NCBI GenBank assembly: GCA_050248955.1
Contig: JBFWRK010000004.1
Span: forward strand, 124,001 to 188,000
Length of the DNA: 64,000 nt
Direction of reading: 5' to 3'
From: JBFWRK01 sp050248955
GTDB taxonomy: Bacteria > Actinomycetota > Acidimicrobiia > Acidimicrobiales > Ilumatobacteraceae
Shown: positions 1 to 9,092 of the stretch, piece after piece
Layout: each line of letters begins with the position of its first letter
Numbering within the stretch: position 1 is the stretch's first letter
Position numbers and translations under genes: made by a program
The notes under the pieces: generated by a model
Told to the model about the DNA's origin: nothing
Databases searched by the model: none
The model's input: only the letters and a program-made list of their open reading frames with translations

Positions 1-1033
1 GTGTGTCGACCTCGCGCCAGCGGTCGCGCTGTGAGAGCTGCGGGTGGGCGATCAGGTCGGCGATCTCGTTCTGGCGGGCGTTGGCGATCCCGGCGCCGTC
101 CAGCCGCTCGATCACCTGCTCGGCGGTCATCGACGCGAAGACGCGCTCGATCACCTCGGTCAGCTCGATCCGATGGTCCGAGCGGGAACCGTTGGTGACG
201 AACCGGGGATCGGTGGCGACATCGGGCAGCTCCAGCACCGACTCGCAGAACCGTTGCCACTCGCGCTCGTTCTGGATGCCGAGCTGCACGGCCGAGCCGT
301 CACCGGTGGCGAAGCTGCCGTACGGGAACACGGTCGCGTGCGACGAACCGGTGCGGGCCGGCGGTTGCCCCGAGTACAGGGCGAAGTACATCGGATGGCT
401 CATCCACTCGGTGAGGGCGTCGAACAGCGACACCTCGATCGAGACGCCCTCGCCCGTGCGCTCGCGGTGGAACAGCGCGGTGAGGATGGCCGAGTACGCG
501 TACATGCCGCCGGCGATGTCGGCCACCGAGATGCCTGCCTTCACGGGATCCGCCGGCGTGCCCGTCACCGACAGCAGGCCCGCCTCGCACTGCACGAGGA
601 GGTCGTAGGCCTTCTTGTCGACGTACGGCCCGGACGTGCCGTAGCCGGAGACGTCGCACACGATGAGGCGCGGGTTCGCGGCGCGCAGCACATCGGCTCC
701 GAGGCCGAGCCGCGCGGCCGCGCCGGGAGCGAGGTTCTGGATGAACACGTCGGCACCGGCCAGGAGCCGGCCGAGGACGTCGCCGGCGGCGTCCGCCTTC
801 AGGTCGAGGCTCAGCGACTCCTTCGAGCGGTTCAACCAGACGAAGTAGCTGGCGAGGCCCTTCACCCGTTCGTCGTATCCGCGGGCGAAGTCACCGACGC
901 CGGGCCGTTCGACCTTGATGACGCGAGCGCCACGATCGGCCAGTTGTCGCGTCGCGAACGGCGCCGCCACCGCCTGTTCGATCCCAACGATCGTGATCCC
1001 CGCCAGTGGCAGGGGCAGTGCGCTCGTCACCAT
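1..1033 (-). CDS. CaiB/BaiF family III CoA-transferase (3' end outside window)
   Basis: Probably moves CoA from an acyl-CoA donor to a carboxylic acid, activating or recycling a catabolic intermediate in the cytoplasm. The reading frame starts at ATG 1033 and stays open to the window edge, giving 344 codons with no stop. Near the start it has the family pattern GITIVGIEQAVAAP. An Asp near residue 172, in the context SVADIAGG, fits the aspartyl nucleophile of family III transferases. The rest of the sequence is collinear with the family. The start lies 2 bases after the stop of the aldehyde dehydrogenase, so it is the downstream gene of the five-gene operon that begins at 5567. The substrate cannot be told from sequence. 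No ribosome site is visible, so translation is probably coupled. Confidence 0.9.
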   Translation of the reverse strand, partial: MVTSALPLPLAGITIVGIEQAVAAPFATRQLADRGARVIKVERPGVGDFARGYDERVKGLASYFVWLNRSKESLSLDLKADAAGDVLGRLLAGADVFIQNLAPGAAARLGLGADVLRAANPRLIVCDVSGYGTSGPYVDKKAYDLLVQCEAGLLSVTGTPADPVKAGISVADIAGGMYAYSAILTALFHRERTGEGVSIEVSLFDALTEWMSHPMYFALYSGQPPARTGSSHATVFPYGSFATGDGSAVQLGIQNEREWQRFCESVLELPDVATDPRFVTNGSRSDHRIELTEVIERVFASMTAEQVIERLDGAGIANARQNEIADLIAHPQLSQRDRWREVDT

Positions 1034-1035
1034 CG

Positions 1036-2493
1036 TCAGCCGAGCACGAACGGGTCGCGGGTGTTGCCGGTCAGCGCCATCCACACGGCCTTGTCGACCA
1101 GGAACTGCGACAGCGCCTCGACGCCGTTCTCGCGACCGTGGCCCGAGCTCTTGACGCCGCCGAACGGCATCGTCGCGTTGACCGTCCGGTAGGCGTTGAC
1201 CCACACCGTGCCGACCCGCAGGGCGCGGCTCATCCGCAGCGCCCGCTGCACGTCGCGCGTCCACACCCCGGCGGCGAGCCCGTAGCGTGAGTCGTTCGCG
1301 ATCTCGATCGCTTCGGCCTCGCTGGAGAACGTGATCGCCGAGAGCACCGGCCCGAAGACCTCCTCCTGGCAGATCATGGCGTCGTTGGCGATGTTGCCGA
1401 CGGTCGTGGCCTCGTAGAACAGGCCACCGAGACCGCCGTCGCCGCCACCGGTCAGCAGTTCACCGCCGGAGGCGACTGCCTCCCGCACCATGCGGGTGAT
1501 CTTCTCGTGCTGACCGGGGAAGCAGATCGGACCCATCTCGGTCTCCGGCGCACTCGGATCGCCCATCACGATCCGCCGGGCGCGCTCGGTGACGCGCGCG
1601 ATCACGTCGTCGTAGACGTCCTCGTGGATCAGTGCCCGCGATCCGGCGATGCACGTCTGACCGGCGGCGGCGAAGATCCCCGCGATCAGGCCGTTGGCCG
1701 CGGCCGCGAGGTCGGCGTCCGGGAACACGATGTTGGCCGACTTGCCGCCGAGCTCGAGCGTGACCTCGGCGAGGTGGCCGGCCGCCGCGCGCGCGACCGC
1801 GACGCCAGTGACCTCGGAGCCCGTGAAGGTGACGTGGTCGACGCCGGGATGCGACACCAACCACTCGCCGGGCTCCCGAGCGCCACCGATCGTGTTGAAC
1901 ACACCGTCGGGGAAGCCCGCCCGCTCGAACAGCGCGGCGAACTTCATCACCGAGACCGGCGCGTGCTCCGACGGCTTCACGACGACCGTGCACCCGGCGG
2001 CGAGCGCGGGCGCGAGCTTCCAGGTGAGCAGGAGCAACGGCGAGTTCCACGGCACGATCGCACCGACGACGCCGACCGACTCACGCGTGACGAACCCGAA
2101 GAAGTCGGCGCGGCCGGTGTCGACCACACGACCATCGATCTTGTCGGCGAGGCCGGCGAAGTAGCGGTACCACCCCGGCAGGGCGCGGATCTGGCCGCCC
2201 ATCTCGCGCAGCAGCTTGCCGTTGTCCCGTGTCTCGGCGAGCGCGAGCTCGTCCGCCGCGGCCTCGATCTCGTCGGCGAGGCGGTGCATGAGGCGACCGC
2301 GCTCGGTACCGCTCATCGTGCGCCACGGACCGCCGTCGAACGCTGCTCGGGCGGCGGCGACCGCGTCGTCGACGTCCTGCCGGCTCGCTTCGGCCACCGC
2401 GGCCCACGGTGCGCCCAGGTACGGATCGAGGCTGCCGAACTGCGACGAGCCGGAGCGCCACTCGCTCCCGATGCGCATGGGGATCGTGTCCAT
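1036..2493 (-). CDS. aldehyde dehydrogenase, NAD(P)-dependent
   Basis: Oxidises an aldehyde to its carboxylate. The 485-residue protein has the normal length of the ALDH superfamily. The catalytic Cys is near residue 281 in GQTCIAGSR, and the general-base Glu near 247 in LELGGKS. The cofactor loop contains VPWNSPLLL and VKPSEHAPVS. Its start codon overlaps the stop of the upstream FAD monooxygenase by one base (TGATG), so the two are translationally coupled. In a ring-cleavage operon its likely job is to oxidise the small aldehyde left after side-chain or ring fission, with the product passed to the CoA-transferase. That role is inferred from context. A second, different ALDH is at 28840-30315. 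Confidence 0.95.
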   Translation of the reverse strand: MDTIPMRIGSEWRSGSSQFGSLDPYLGAPWAAVAEASRQDVDDAVAAARAAFDGGPWRTMSGTERGRLMHRLADEIEAAADELALAETRDNGKLLREMGGQIRALPGWYRYFAGLADKIDGRVVDTGRADFFGFVTRESVGVVGAIVPWNSPLLLLTWKLAPALAAGCTVVVKPSEHAPVSVMKFAALFERAGFPDGVFNTIGGAREPGEWLVSHPGVDHVTFTGSEVTGVAVARAAAGHLAEVTLELGGKSANIVFPDADLAAAANGLIAGIFAAAGQTCIAGSRALIHEDVYDDVIARVTERARRIVMGDPSAPETEMGPICFPGQHEKITRMVREAVASGGELLTGGGDGGLGGLFYEATTVGNIANDAMICQEEVFGPVLSAITFSSEAEAIEIANDSRYGLAAGVWTRDVQRALRMSRALRVGTVWVNAYRTVNATMPFGGVKSSGHGRENGVEALSQFLVDKAVWMALTGNTRDPFVLG

Positions 2494-4121
2494 CAGTGCT
2501 CCTCTGGTGTGCCGAAGGTGGTTCGGAGTGCGCCGGTGACGGCGGCGAACCCGTCACGGCGGCACGTTGCGGCGACGTACCGATCGGGGCGCAGGATGAT
2601 CACCTCGTCGCCCGGGCGTGCGAGGCGCCAGTCGCGGAACGCGCCGTCGACGTCCTCGATCGTGAGCACGTCACCGTCGTCGCCGACCGGGCCGGGCGCG
2701 CCGAGCGCGTGCGCCCGTGGCCGCGCGACGTGGACGAGCCGGGCCCCGATCGACCGCCACCAGGCGACCGACTCGGGATCGAGCAGCGACGGATCGGTCT
2801 CCAGGCCGAGCACCGCGAACCACGGTCCGATCGCATCGTCGAGTCGCATCCGACCACCGGGCGCCTCGACGTCGGGCTGGGGGAACATGCGGCCGACAGG
2901 GTCGCTCTTGCTCGACCGATCGACGCCGGCGACCACGCCCTCGGTGTAGCGCGGCATCGGCTTGTACTTCATCTGCAGGATGTAGTCGCGTCCTCCCGGC
3001 ACGAGCTGCACGCCTCGGAACACGAGGTCCCGCAGGCGCTCGGTCACCGTGTTGCGCGGCCGGTACATCGAGCCCATCTTCGTGGCGAAGTCGACCATCT
3101 CGGCTGCGTGGGGACGGCGCTCGGCGTCGTAGGTGCGGACCAGGTCGGGTCCGGCCACGCCACGGGCCGCCGCGGCGAGCTTCCAGGCGAGGTTCGTCGC
3201 GTCCCGCAGACCCGAGTTCATGCCCTGGCCGAAGAACGGCGGCTGGAGGTGGGCTGCGTCCCCGGCGAGCAGGACGCGCCCGACCTGGAACGTGGACGCC
3301 ACGCGCGAGTGGTGCAGGTAGACGCGCGCCCGCACCACGTCGGGCATCGCCGTGGAGCCGTAGCGCGACTCGAGCAGCGCGCGCACGTGATCCGGCTGCA
3401 CGACCTCGTCCTCGTCCTCGCCTTCACGCAGGCGGAACTCGAAGCGGCGGTGGCGGTACGGGAGCGGGACCATGAGCACGGGGCTGACGGGATCGCAGCA
3501 CACGGCCGAGTACGGCGCGTCGAGCTGGTCGTTCTCGACGTCGATCACGAGCCACTTCACCGGCTCGGTCGTGCCGTCGAGCGACACCCCGATCAGGTCG
3601 CGCACCGTGCTCCGACCGCCGTCGGCGCCGACGAGGTAGCGGGCCTGGATGTCGACGATCTGCCCGGACGGTTCGGACACCCGCGCGACGACGCCCCCGC
3701 CGGTGTCATCGACCGACACGAGCTCGTGGCCGACCCGCAGATCGATCGTGGCGAACCGCTTCACCCCTTCACGCAGCGTGCGCTCCAGCAAGGGTTGCAG
3801 GAACAGGTTCCGGCGCGGCCAGCCGAACGGTTGGGCGCTCGGCTTCACGTGGGCGAAGCAACGTCCCCACGACGTGTAGTAGCGGATCGGGGTGTTCTGG
3901 AGCGTGTGCACGAGGACGTCGTCGACGAGCCCGATGGTCTGGCAGGAACGCAGCGATTCGTCGTCGATCCCGACGGCGCGGGGGTACTCGACGACGTCGG
4001 TCTCGCGGTCGATGACGATCGCCCGGGTGCCGTACAGACCGAGCAGGTTGGCGATCGTGACGCCGCACGGCCCGGCGCCGACGACGAGCACATCGGTGGA
4101 GAGGCTCTGGTCGGCGTCCAC
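2493..4121 (-). CDS. FAD-dependent aromatic hydroxylase (MhpA / PheA-TfdB-like)
   Basis: A class A flavoprotein monooxygenase of 542 residues, which typically adds a hydroxyl ortho to an existing phenolic hydroxyl using NAD(P)H and O2. The N-terminal dinucleotide fold has VVGAGPCGVTIANLL at about 12-26. The DG motif GADGGRS lies at about 165-171, and the second FAD motif GDAAHLQPPFFGQG at about 287-300. This resembles 3-(3-hydroxyphenyl)propionate hydroxylase. The C-terminal thioredoxin-like part typical of the longer members is present but divergent. Its neighbours are a VOC dioxygenase-like protein, an alpha/beta hydrolase and an ALDH, which together look like a meta-cleavage route. The substrate is unknown. 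Confidence 0.9.
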   Translation of the reverse strand: MDADQSLSTDVLVVGAGPCGVTIANLLGLYGTRAIVIDRETDVVEYPRAVGIDDESLRSCQTIGLVDDVLVHTLQNTPIRYYTSWGRCFAHVKPSAQPFGWPRRNLFLQPLLERTLREGVKRFATIDLRVGHELVSVDDTGGGVVARVSEPSGQIVDIQARYLVGADGGRSTVRDLIGVSLDGTTEPVKWLVIDVENDQLDAPYSAVCCDPVSPVLMVPLPYRHRRFEFRLREGEDEDEVVQPDHVRALLESRYGSTAMPDVVRARVYLHHSRVASTFQVGRVLLAGDAAHLQPPFFGQGMNSGLRDATNLAWKLAAAARGVAGPDLVRTYDAERRPHAAEMVDFATKMGSMYRPRNTVTERLRDLVFRGVQLVPGGRDYILQMKYKPMPRYTEGVVAGVDRSSKSDPVGRMFPQPDVEAPGGRMRLDDAIGPWFAVLGLETDPSLLDPESVAWWRSIGARLVHVARPRAHALGAPGPVGDDGDVLTIEDVDGAFRDWRLARPGDEVIILRPDRYVAATCRRDGFAAVTGALRTTFGTPEEH

Positions 4122-4122
4122 G

Positions 4123-4998
4123 TCAGCCGAGCAGGAACTCGAGGCTGATCTGGTTGAAGAGCTCGGCGTCCTCGAAGTGCGGCCAGTGCTTGACCTCCGG
4201 CATCTCGGCGACCCGAGCGTTGGGCATCAGCTCGGCGACGATCCTCGAGGTGTTGGAGTACTCGCTGTAGTCCTTCCCCGACGCGATCGTCAGCGTTGGG
4301 TGCTCGATCGAGCGCCACTCGTCCTCCGTGAGCAAGTTGCGGTTGCGGGTGGCCATGTCCTGCAGGACGAGGGTGTGCCTCATCGTCTCGACCATCCCCG
4401 GTTGCCGGTACATCGCCTGGCGCAGCGACACGAGGTCGGGCAGCCGGTTCCGCTCGTCGGCGATCAGGTGGTCGAACATCGCCCTGATCGACTCCCAGTT
4501 CGGGTTCTCGACGGCCTTCATGCGGGTCTCGATGATCCGCTGCATGTTCTCCTCGCTGGCGATCAGGCCGGCGGCGGACATGAGCACGAGCTTGTCCACC
4601 CGCTCGGGATGGCGCAGGGCGATGGCCGCGGCCACCCACGAACCGAGCGACGTGCCGAGCAGGTGCGCGCTCTGGACGCCGAGGGTGTCCATCACGGCGA
4701 GGACGTGGCCGACGTAGTCCGGGATCTCGTAGTCGCGGTCGGGCCGGCCGGAGAAGCCATTGCCGATCATGTCGAAGGAGATCGTTCGGAAGTGCTCGCC
4801 GTACGGGCCGAGGTTGCGGGCGAACGTCTCCCAGTGGGCCCCGGTGCCGTGCAGCATCACGACCACCGGTGCGTCGGGTGCACCCGCCTCGACGTAGCGG
4901 GTGCGGACGCCGCCGGCGTCGATGTACGCCTGACGGAACTCGACCTCGCGCAGCGCGCTCCAGATGCTCGGGTGCTCCTCGGTCGGATCGATGGTCAC
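4123..4998 (-). CDS. alpha/beta hydrolase, meta-cleavage product hydrolase-like
   Basis: A 291-residue alpha/beta hydrolase. The nucleophile is Ser near 117 in GTSLGS, the oxyanion region is LHGTGAH near 49-55, and a His sits at about 271 or 274 (KHWPHFED). The architecture and length match C-C hydrolases such as MhpC, BphD and HsaD, which split the dienone product of extradiol ring cleavage. The GTG at 4998 is chosen because it overlaps the upstream stop as GTGA, the usual coupling here. A longer frame upstream only reads the VOC gene in another frame. It sits between the VOC gene and the FAD hydroxylase. Other hydrolase activities, for example on esters, cannot be ruled out. Confidence 0.87.
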   Translation of the reverse strand: MTIDPTEEHPSIWSALREVEFRQAYIDAGGVRTRYVEAGAPDAPVVVMLHGTGAHWETFARNLGPYGEHFRTISFDMIGNGFSGRPDRDYEIPDYVGHVLAVMDTLGVQSAHLLGTSLGSWVAAAIALRHPERVDKLVLMSAAGLIASEENMQRIIETRMKAVENPNWESIRAMFDHLIADERNRLPDLVSLRQAMYRQPGMVETMRHTLVLQDMATRNRNLLTEDEWRSIEHPTLTIASGKDYSEYSNTSRIVAELMPNARVAEMPEVKHWPHFEDAELFNQISLEFLLG

Positions 4999-5567
4999 GC
5001 GTGGTCCTTTCCGGTGGCGCCGGCGCGCTGCGCGGCGAGGCGTTCGCCGATCGATCGTTCCCAGTGCTCGAGCGGGATCAGCACGCCATCCGCCTCGATG
5101 AGGCGCTTCGTCTCGGCCATGATCTCGGCATCCGGCCGGTCGAGATCGAGCGTCACGCGCCACGGCTGGCGCACCTGCCACGGGCTGACGACGTACATCT
5201 CGATGACGTTGTGTTCGGGATCGCGGAAGTAGATGCTCCAGCTGTTGCCGTGGTTGCGGGCCTCGAGCTCGGTGGCGCCGAGCTCGACAGAGCGAGCCGC
5301 AAACGTGCGCAGGTCGTCGAGCGAGTCGACCCGGAACGACACCTGACCGAGGATCTTCGTCGTCGGCTCACCGGTACGACCCTTGACGAACACCACCTGG
5401 TGGTGCTCGTTCGACGAGCCGGTCATGAACGTGAGGTCCTTGCCCAGGAACTCGCCGCGATCGACGACGACCATGCCGAACATGTGCGTGTAGAAGTCGG
5501 CCATCCGCTCGGGATCGTGCACGAAGATGCCGAGGTGGGTGAGCTGGGTGTTGGGGATCGACGACAT
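4995..5567 (-). CDS. VOC-superfamily protein, extradiol dioxygenase-like, possible metal-ligand change
   Basis: A 190-residue vicinal-oxygen-chelate protein and first gene of the ring-cleavage operon. His11 (THLGIFV) and Glu123 (NVIEMYV) occupy two of the three metal positions of type I extradiol dioxygenases. His55-His56 match the second-shell catalytic His region. Where BphC-type enzymes carry the second metal His, at the start of the second module, this protein reads ILGQVSFRVDSLDD, which puts Gln near residue 74. It may therefore be a true ring-cleavage enzyme with an altered site or another VOC enzyme. GGAGG lies just upstream of the ATG. A TGAC-N6-GTCA operator is centred about 59 bases upstream of the start. 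Confidence 0.8.
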   Translation of the reverse strand: MSSIPNTQLTHLGIFVHDPERMADFYTHMFGMVVVDRGEFLGKDLTFMTGSSNEHHQVVFVKGRTGEPTTKILGQVSFRVDSLDDLRTFAARSVELGATELEARNHGNSWSIYFRDPEHNVIEMYVVSPWQVRQPWRVTLDLDRPDAEIMAETKRLIEADGVLIPLEHWERSIGERLAAQRAGATGKDHA

Positions 5568-5618
5568 CGGACCTCCAGGAACGGCAGCTCGAAGACCTGC
5601 GCGGATGTGACTCTAATC

Positions 5619-5632
5619 TGACACCAGTGTCA
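5619..5632. promoter_or_regulatory. operator, TGAC-N6-GTCA family
   Basis: The sequence is TGACACCAGTGTCA, a near-perfect dyad extended to TCTGAC on the left. It lies 52 bases upstream of the VOC gene start (5567, minus strand) and just after the stop of no other operon gene. This placement fits a repressor site over the promoter of the 5567-to-1 operon. See the regulon finding for the 14 related sites. Confidence 0.75.
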
Positions 5633-5649
5633 TTCTCAATGCGACGACG

Positions 5650-7785
5650 TCAGCGGGCGATCATCAGCGCGTCGACGGCGACCAGACCATCGTCGCTCAC
5701 GATCATCGGGTTGATGTCCACGGAGTCGAGCCAGGCGCCGTGCTCACGCCACAGGCGGTCGAGTCCCTGGAGCACCTGGACGACACCGGCGATCGGCCAG
5801 GGGCGCTGGCCGCGGATGTGACCGATCACGGCAGGGCCTGCCACCTCCTCCGCGAGCGCGGTCGCATCGCGGGCGTCAAGGGGGAGGAACCGGCCGCTGA
5901 CCTTGCGACTGAGCTCGACCAGCACACCACCGAGGCCGAACAGGACGATGGGACCCAGGCTGGTGCGGCACTGGAGACCGCCGAACGCCTCGCCATGACC
6001 CGCGACCATCTGCTGCACGGCCACCGCACCAGGCACGCCATGGGCGAGCGCGATCGCACGGAGCTCCGCCACGACCCCTGCGACCTCGGCCCGGGACACG
6101 CCGACGCGCACGGCATCGAGCTCGGTGCGGTGCGGCATGTCGGCGAGCTTGACGACCAACCGCTCCCCCAGCGCGGCGACGTCGAAGTCGCCCTCCGAAC
6201 CGTCGGCACCTTCCGCACCGTCCGCACCGTCGGCGAGCACGACCCACGGTGCGGTGGGGATGCCTGCGCGTGCGAGGAGCGCCATCGCATCGGCGAAGCG
6301 GACCATCGGTCCGGCGACGCTCGCCACGACCGGCGGCGGTGACGACGGCGCCGGCGCCACCTCTATCCGGACCCGCCTGACCGGTGCGTCCGCGAAGCGG
6401 CTGAGCGCCTCGGCAGCTCGGTACAGCGACTGCACACCGCGCGCGAACACGAGACCGCGCTCGCGCCAGCCCGCCGTCCACGCGCCCACGCCCGTGGCCT
6501 CGACCGGGGTGACGACGAAGGGGATGCCGGCGCGCGCCGCCACGTTGGCGAAGGGACCGAGCAGTGTGCTGCTCCAACCCTCGTCACCCTCCCCCGTCCA
6601 CCAGCCGAGCACGAGCGCGTCCACCACGCCGGCGTAGGTCTCGAAGACCTCCTCCATCAGCTCGGGCTTCGTCATCACGAAACCCGTCAGATCGAGCGGG
6701 TTGACGGTGTCGCCGGGTACCCGCTCGCGCACCCACTCCTCGATCTCCGGGAGCGCTGGCAGCGGTGCGCCCTCGTCGTCGGCGAGGTCGGTGGCGAGGG
6801 CGGCGACACCACCCGAGGTGGTGATCATGCCGATCCTCCGGATGGCGCGGCGGCGCTCGTGTGGGAGCTGCACGAAGAGCTGCGCGCGGTCGAGCAGGTC
6901 GTCGATGTCGCGCGCGCCGATGATCCCGTGCTCGCTGAAAGCGAGGTCGTACACCCAGCTCTCGTCGGCGATCGCGCCCGTGTGCGACTGCATGATGTGG
7001 CGCGCCCGGTCGGAGCGGCCGAGCTTGAGCGCGATCACCGGTTTGCCCGCGGCTCGAGCGCAGGCGACCGCGGTGAAGAACTCGTGCGGGCGGCGCACCG
7101 TCTCGATCACGAGACAGATCGCCGACGTGTGCGGATCGGCGGCGAGCACGGCGACGTGATCGGCCAGGTCGCACACCGCTTCGTTGCCGGACGACACCGC
7201 GATCGAGACGCCGAGCGCCCGCTCCTTCGCCGCCGCCAGCGCAGAGCGCACCAGGAACCCGCTCTGCGACACGACGCCGACCCCACCGATCGTCGCGACG
7301 CCGCTCACCGGCAGGTCGAGGCGGCCGCCGGTGAAGAGGTTCACGCCGAGCGGCACGTTCTTGAAGCCGGCGCAGTTCGGCCCGACGACGGCGATGCCGG
7401 TGCGGGCGGCGATGTCGAGCAGCCGCCGTTGGAGCTCCGCTCCCGCCTCGCCTGCCTCCAGGAAGCCGGCGGCAGCGACGACCACGCCACCGCAGCCGAG
7501 CGCGGCAGCCTCCTCGACCACGTCGAGGGAGCGGTCGGCGTTGACGAGCGACAGGACGGCATCGACCGGCTCTCCGATCGCCGTCAGGTCGGGGAACACC
7601 GGGCGGTCGTAGAGCGTGTCCCGCCGCGGGTTCACCAGGGCGACCTGACGACCGGCTTCGAGCATCGGCAGCACGGCGTTGTTCGACATGCCGAGCTGCT
7701 CGTTCGCGCCGACGACCGCGACGGTCGCGGGAGCGAGCATGCGGGCCAGGTTGACGCGCGTCGCGGTCTCCACGATCGGGCTCAT
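5650..7785 (-). CDS. acyl-CoA synthetase (NDP-forming), fused alpha-beta type
   Basis: A 711-residue protein with a CoA-binding Rossmann domain (about 15-110), succinyl-CoA-ligase-like domains and a C-terminal ATP-grasp domain (about 490-711). The phosphorylated His is near residue 268 in MQSHTGA, and the CoA-ligase loop near 165-177 reads GGVGVVSQSG. Such enzymes make acyl-CoA from a free acid, ATP and CoA with ADP as product. A repetitive linker near 540-552 (GADGAEGADGSEG) is encoded by 9-base repeats. The start overlaps the P450 stop as ATGA, so the two are co-expressed. The acid made by the P450 may be the substrate, which is an inference from pairing only. Confidence 0.92.
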   Translation of the reverse strand: MSPIVETATRVNLARMLAPATVAVVGANEQLGMSNNAVLPMLEAGRQVALVNPRRDTLYDRPVFPDLTAIGEPVDAVLSLVNADRSLDVVEEAAALGCGGVVVAAAGFLEAGEAGAELQRRLLDIAARTGIAVVGPNCAGFKNVPLGVNLFTGGRLDLPVSGVATIGGVGVVSQSGFLVRSALAAAKERALGVSIAVSSGNEAVCDLADHVAVLAADPHTSAICLVIETVRRPHEFFTAVACARAAGKPVIALKLGRSDRARHIMQSHTGAIADESWVYDLAFSEHGIIGARDIDDLLDRAQLFVQLPHERRRAIRRIGMITTSGGVAALATDLADDEGAPLPALPEIEEWVRERVPGDTVNPLDLTGFVMTKPELMEEVFETYAGVVDALVLGWWTGEGDEGWSSTLLGPFANVAARAGIPFVVTPVEATGVGAWTAGWRERGLVFARGVQSLYRAAEALSRFADAPVRRVRIEVAPAPSSPPPVVASVAGPMVRFADAMALLARAGIPTAPWVVLADGADGAEGADGSEGDFDVAALGERLVVKLADMPHRTELDAVRVGVSRAEVAGVVAELRAIALAHGVPGAVAVQQMVAGHGEAFGGLQCRTSLGPIVLFGLGGVLVELSRKVSGRFLPLDARDATALAEEVAGPAVIGHIRGQRPWPIAGVVQVLQGLDRLWREHGAWLDSVDINPMIVSDDGLVAVDALMIAR

Positions 7786-9041
7786 CCCCGCACGGCCGGC
7801 AAGCCGCGCGGCGCGACGTGGAGCTGCTGCAGGCCGCGGAAAAGGGCGTTGGGCACGTAGTCAAAGGATTGGTCGGGCATGAGCTCGATGCCGGGGAGTA
7901 GCTCGGTCAGCAGCTCGAGCACGATCCGGAGCTCGAGCCGGGCGAGCGGCGCCCCGAGGCACAGATGGGCGCCCTTGCCGAAGGCGAGGTGCTCTCCGGC
8001 GTCGCTGCGGGTCACGTCGAACGCGTCCGGGTCGGCGAACGCTTCGGGATCCCGACCGGACGGACCGAGGCCCATGAACACCTTGCCGCCTGCCGGCACG
8101 GTGGCGGCAGCGAACTCGACATCGGTCTTCGCCAGGCGGCGGTGCAGCAGCACCGACGCGTCGTAGCGGAGGATCTCCTCCACGGCGTTCGGGATCAGAT
8201 CGGGATGATCGATCAGGAGCTGCCACTCGCTCCGTCGCGGCAGCAACGCCTTCAACCCGTTGCCGATCGCATTGGTGGTCGTCTCGTGGCCGGCGAGTGC
8301 CATCGAGTACGCGATGTTGACGATGTCCGCCTCCGTCAGCTGGTCGGGGTGCTCCGCGGAGTATCGGGCGAGATCGCTCGTGAGATCGTCGGTGGGTCGC
8401 TCGACGCGCTCGCGCACGAACGCCTCGACGTACCGCCAGAACGCGACGATCTCGTGGGCGACGGCGAGCTGGTCGTCCTCCGCGAGCCGTCCGTAGGTGA
8501 GCAGCACGCGGGTCCGGCTCCATGCCTTGAGCTGATCGGTGTCGCACTCGGGGAACCCGAGCAGGCTGAACGCGGCGTAGCCGGGGAACGGGAACGCGAG
8601 GGCATCGATCAGCTCGACGACGGGCTCGTCGGCGAACCCGACCACGAGGTCGCGGGCGTACGTCCGCAGCTGCGGTTCGAGGTCGGCCATCCGGCGCGGC
8701 GTCATGCAGCGCAGCACGGCCCGTCGCATCGGACCGTGACGAGGCGGGTCGGCGTTGTTCAGCGTCGGCACCCGGTGGTACCCGGCGTCGAGCACGGCCT
8801 GGGCGCGTGCGCACACCGGGATCAGCGGTGAGGAGGCGTTCGCCGCCGACCACGACTCACGGTCGAGCAGCATCCGCTCGACGTCGGCATAGCGGAGCAC
8901 GACGTAGCGGTCGTACTCGGGCAGGTAGGCGACGCCGCCGAGCTCGCGTATCGGCGCGAGGGCGCGGTACGGATCGGCCATCGTCGACGGAGCCAGGAAG
9001 TCGTACCCGTGCACGATGGGGCAGCTGTCGGTCCGGCCCAC
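7782..9041 (-). CDS. cytochrome P450
   Basis: A soluble class I P450 of about 419 residues. The I-helix reads AGHETT near 250-255, the ExxR motif is EEILRY near 288-293, and the heme loop FGKGAHLCLG puts the thiolate Cys near 361. GTG 9041 is chosen over longer readings because the upstream extension crosses the divergent promoter and its operator, and the resulting N-terminus fits P450 length. ATG 8981 is an alternative. The position before the ExxR-distal strand reads SGRDP where most P450s have NRDP. It shares a 4-base overlap with the NDP-forming acyl-CoA synthetase. It is divergent from the enoyl-CoA hydratase, and the variant operator at 9053 lies between them. Confidence 0.9.
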   Translation of the reverse strand: MGRTDSCPIVHGYDFLAPSTMADPYRALAPIRELGGVAYLPEYDRYVVLRYADVERMLLDRESWSAANASSPLIPVCARAQAVLDAGYHRVPTLNNADPPRHGPMRRAVLRCMTPRRMADLEPQLRTYARDLVVGFADEPVVELIDALAFPFPGYAAFSLLGFPECDTDQLKAWSRTRVLLTYGRLAEDDQLAVAHEIVAFWRYVEAFVRERVERPTDDLTSDLARYSAEHPDQLTEADIVNIAYSMALAGHETTTNAIGNGLKALLPRRSEWQLLIDHPDLIPNAVEEILRYDASVLLHRRLAKTDVEFAAATVPAGGKVFMGLGPSGRDPEAFADPDAFDVTRSDAGEHLAFGKGAHLCLGAPLARLELRIVLELLTELLPGIELMPDQSFDYVPNALFRGLQQLHVAPRGLPAVRG

Positions 9042-9052
9042 GGCGCCGAATC

Positions 9053-9066
9053 TAACAGTGACGTCA
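9053..9066. promoter_or_regulatory. operator, TGAC-N6-GTCA family (one mismatch)
   Basis: TAACAGTGACGTCA, extended as TCTAAC...GTCAGG, differs from the consensus at one base of the left half. It lies in the 51-base gap between the P450 start (9041, minus) and the enoyl-CoA hydratase start (9093, plus), 12 and 26 bases from each. A single bound protein could shut both divergent promoters. Confidence 0.6.
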
Positions 9067-9092
9067 GGTACGGTCTCGGTGCGGAGGTGCGG

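Noticed and set aside
44..1192. Long plus-strand open frame opposite the CoA-transferase
   Set aside because: Composition is Arg/Ala/His-rich with no motif, and the minus strand reads a well-conserved CoA-transferase across it.
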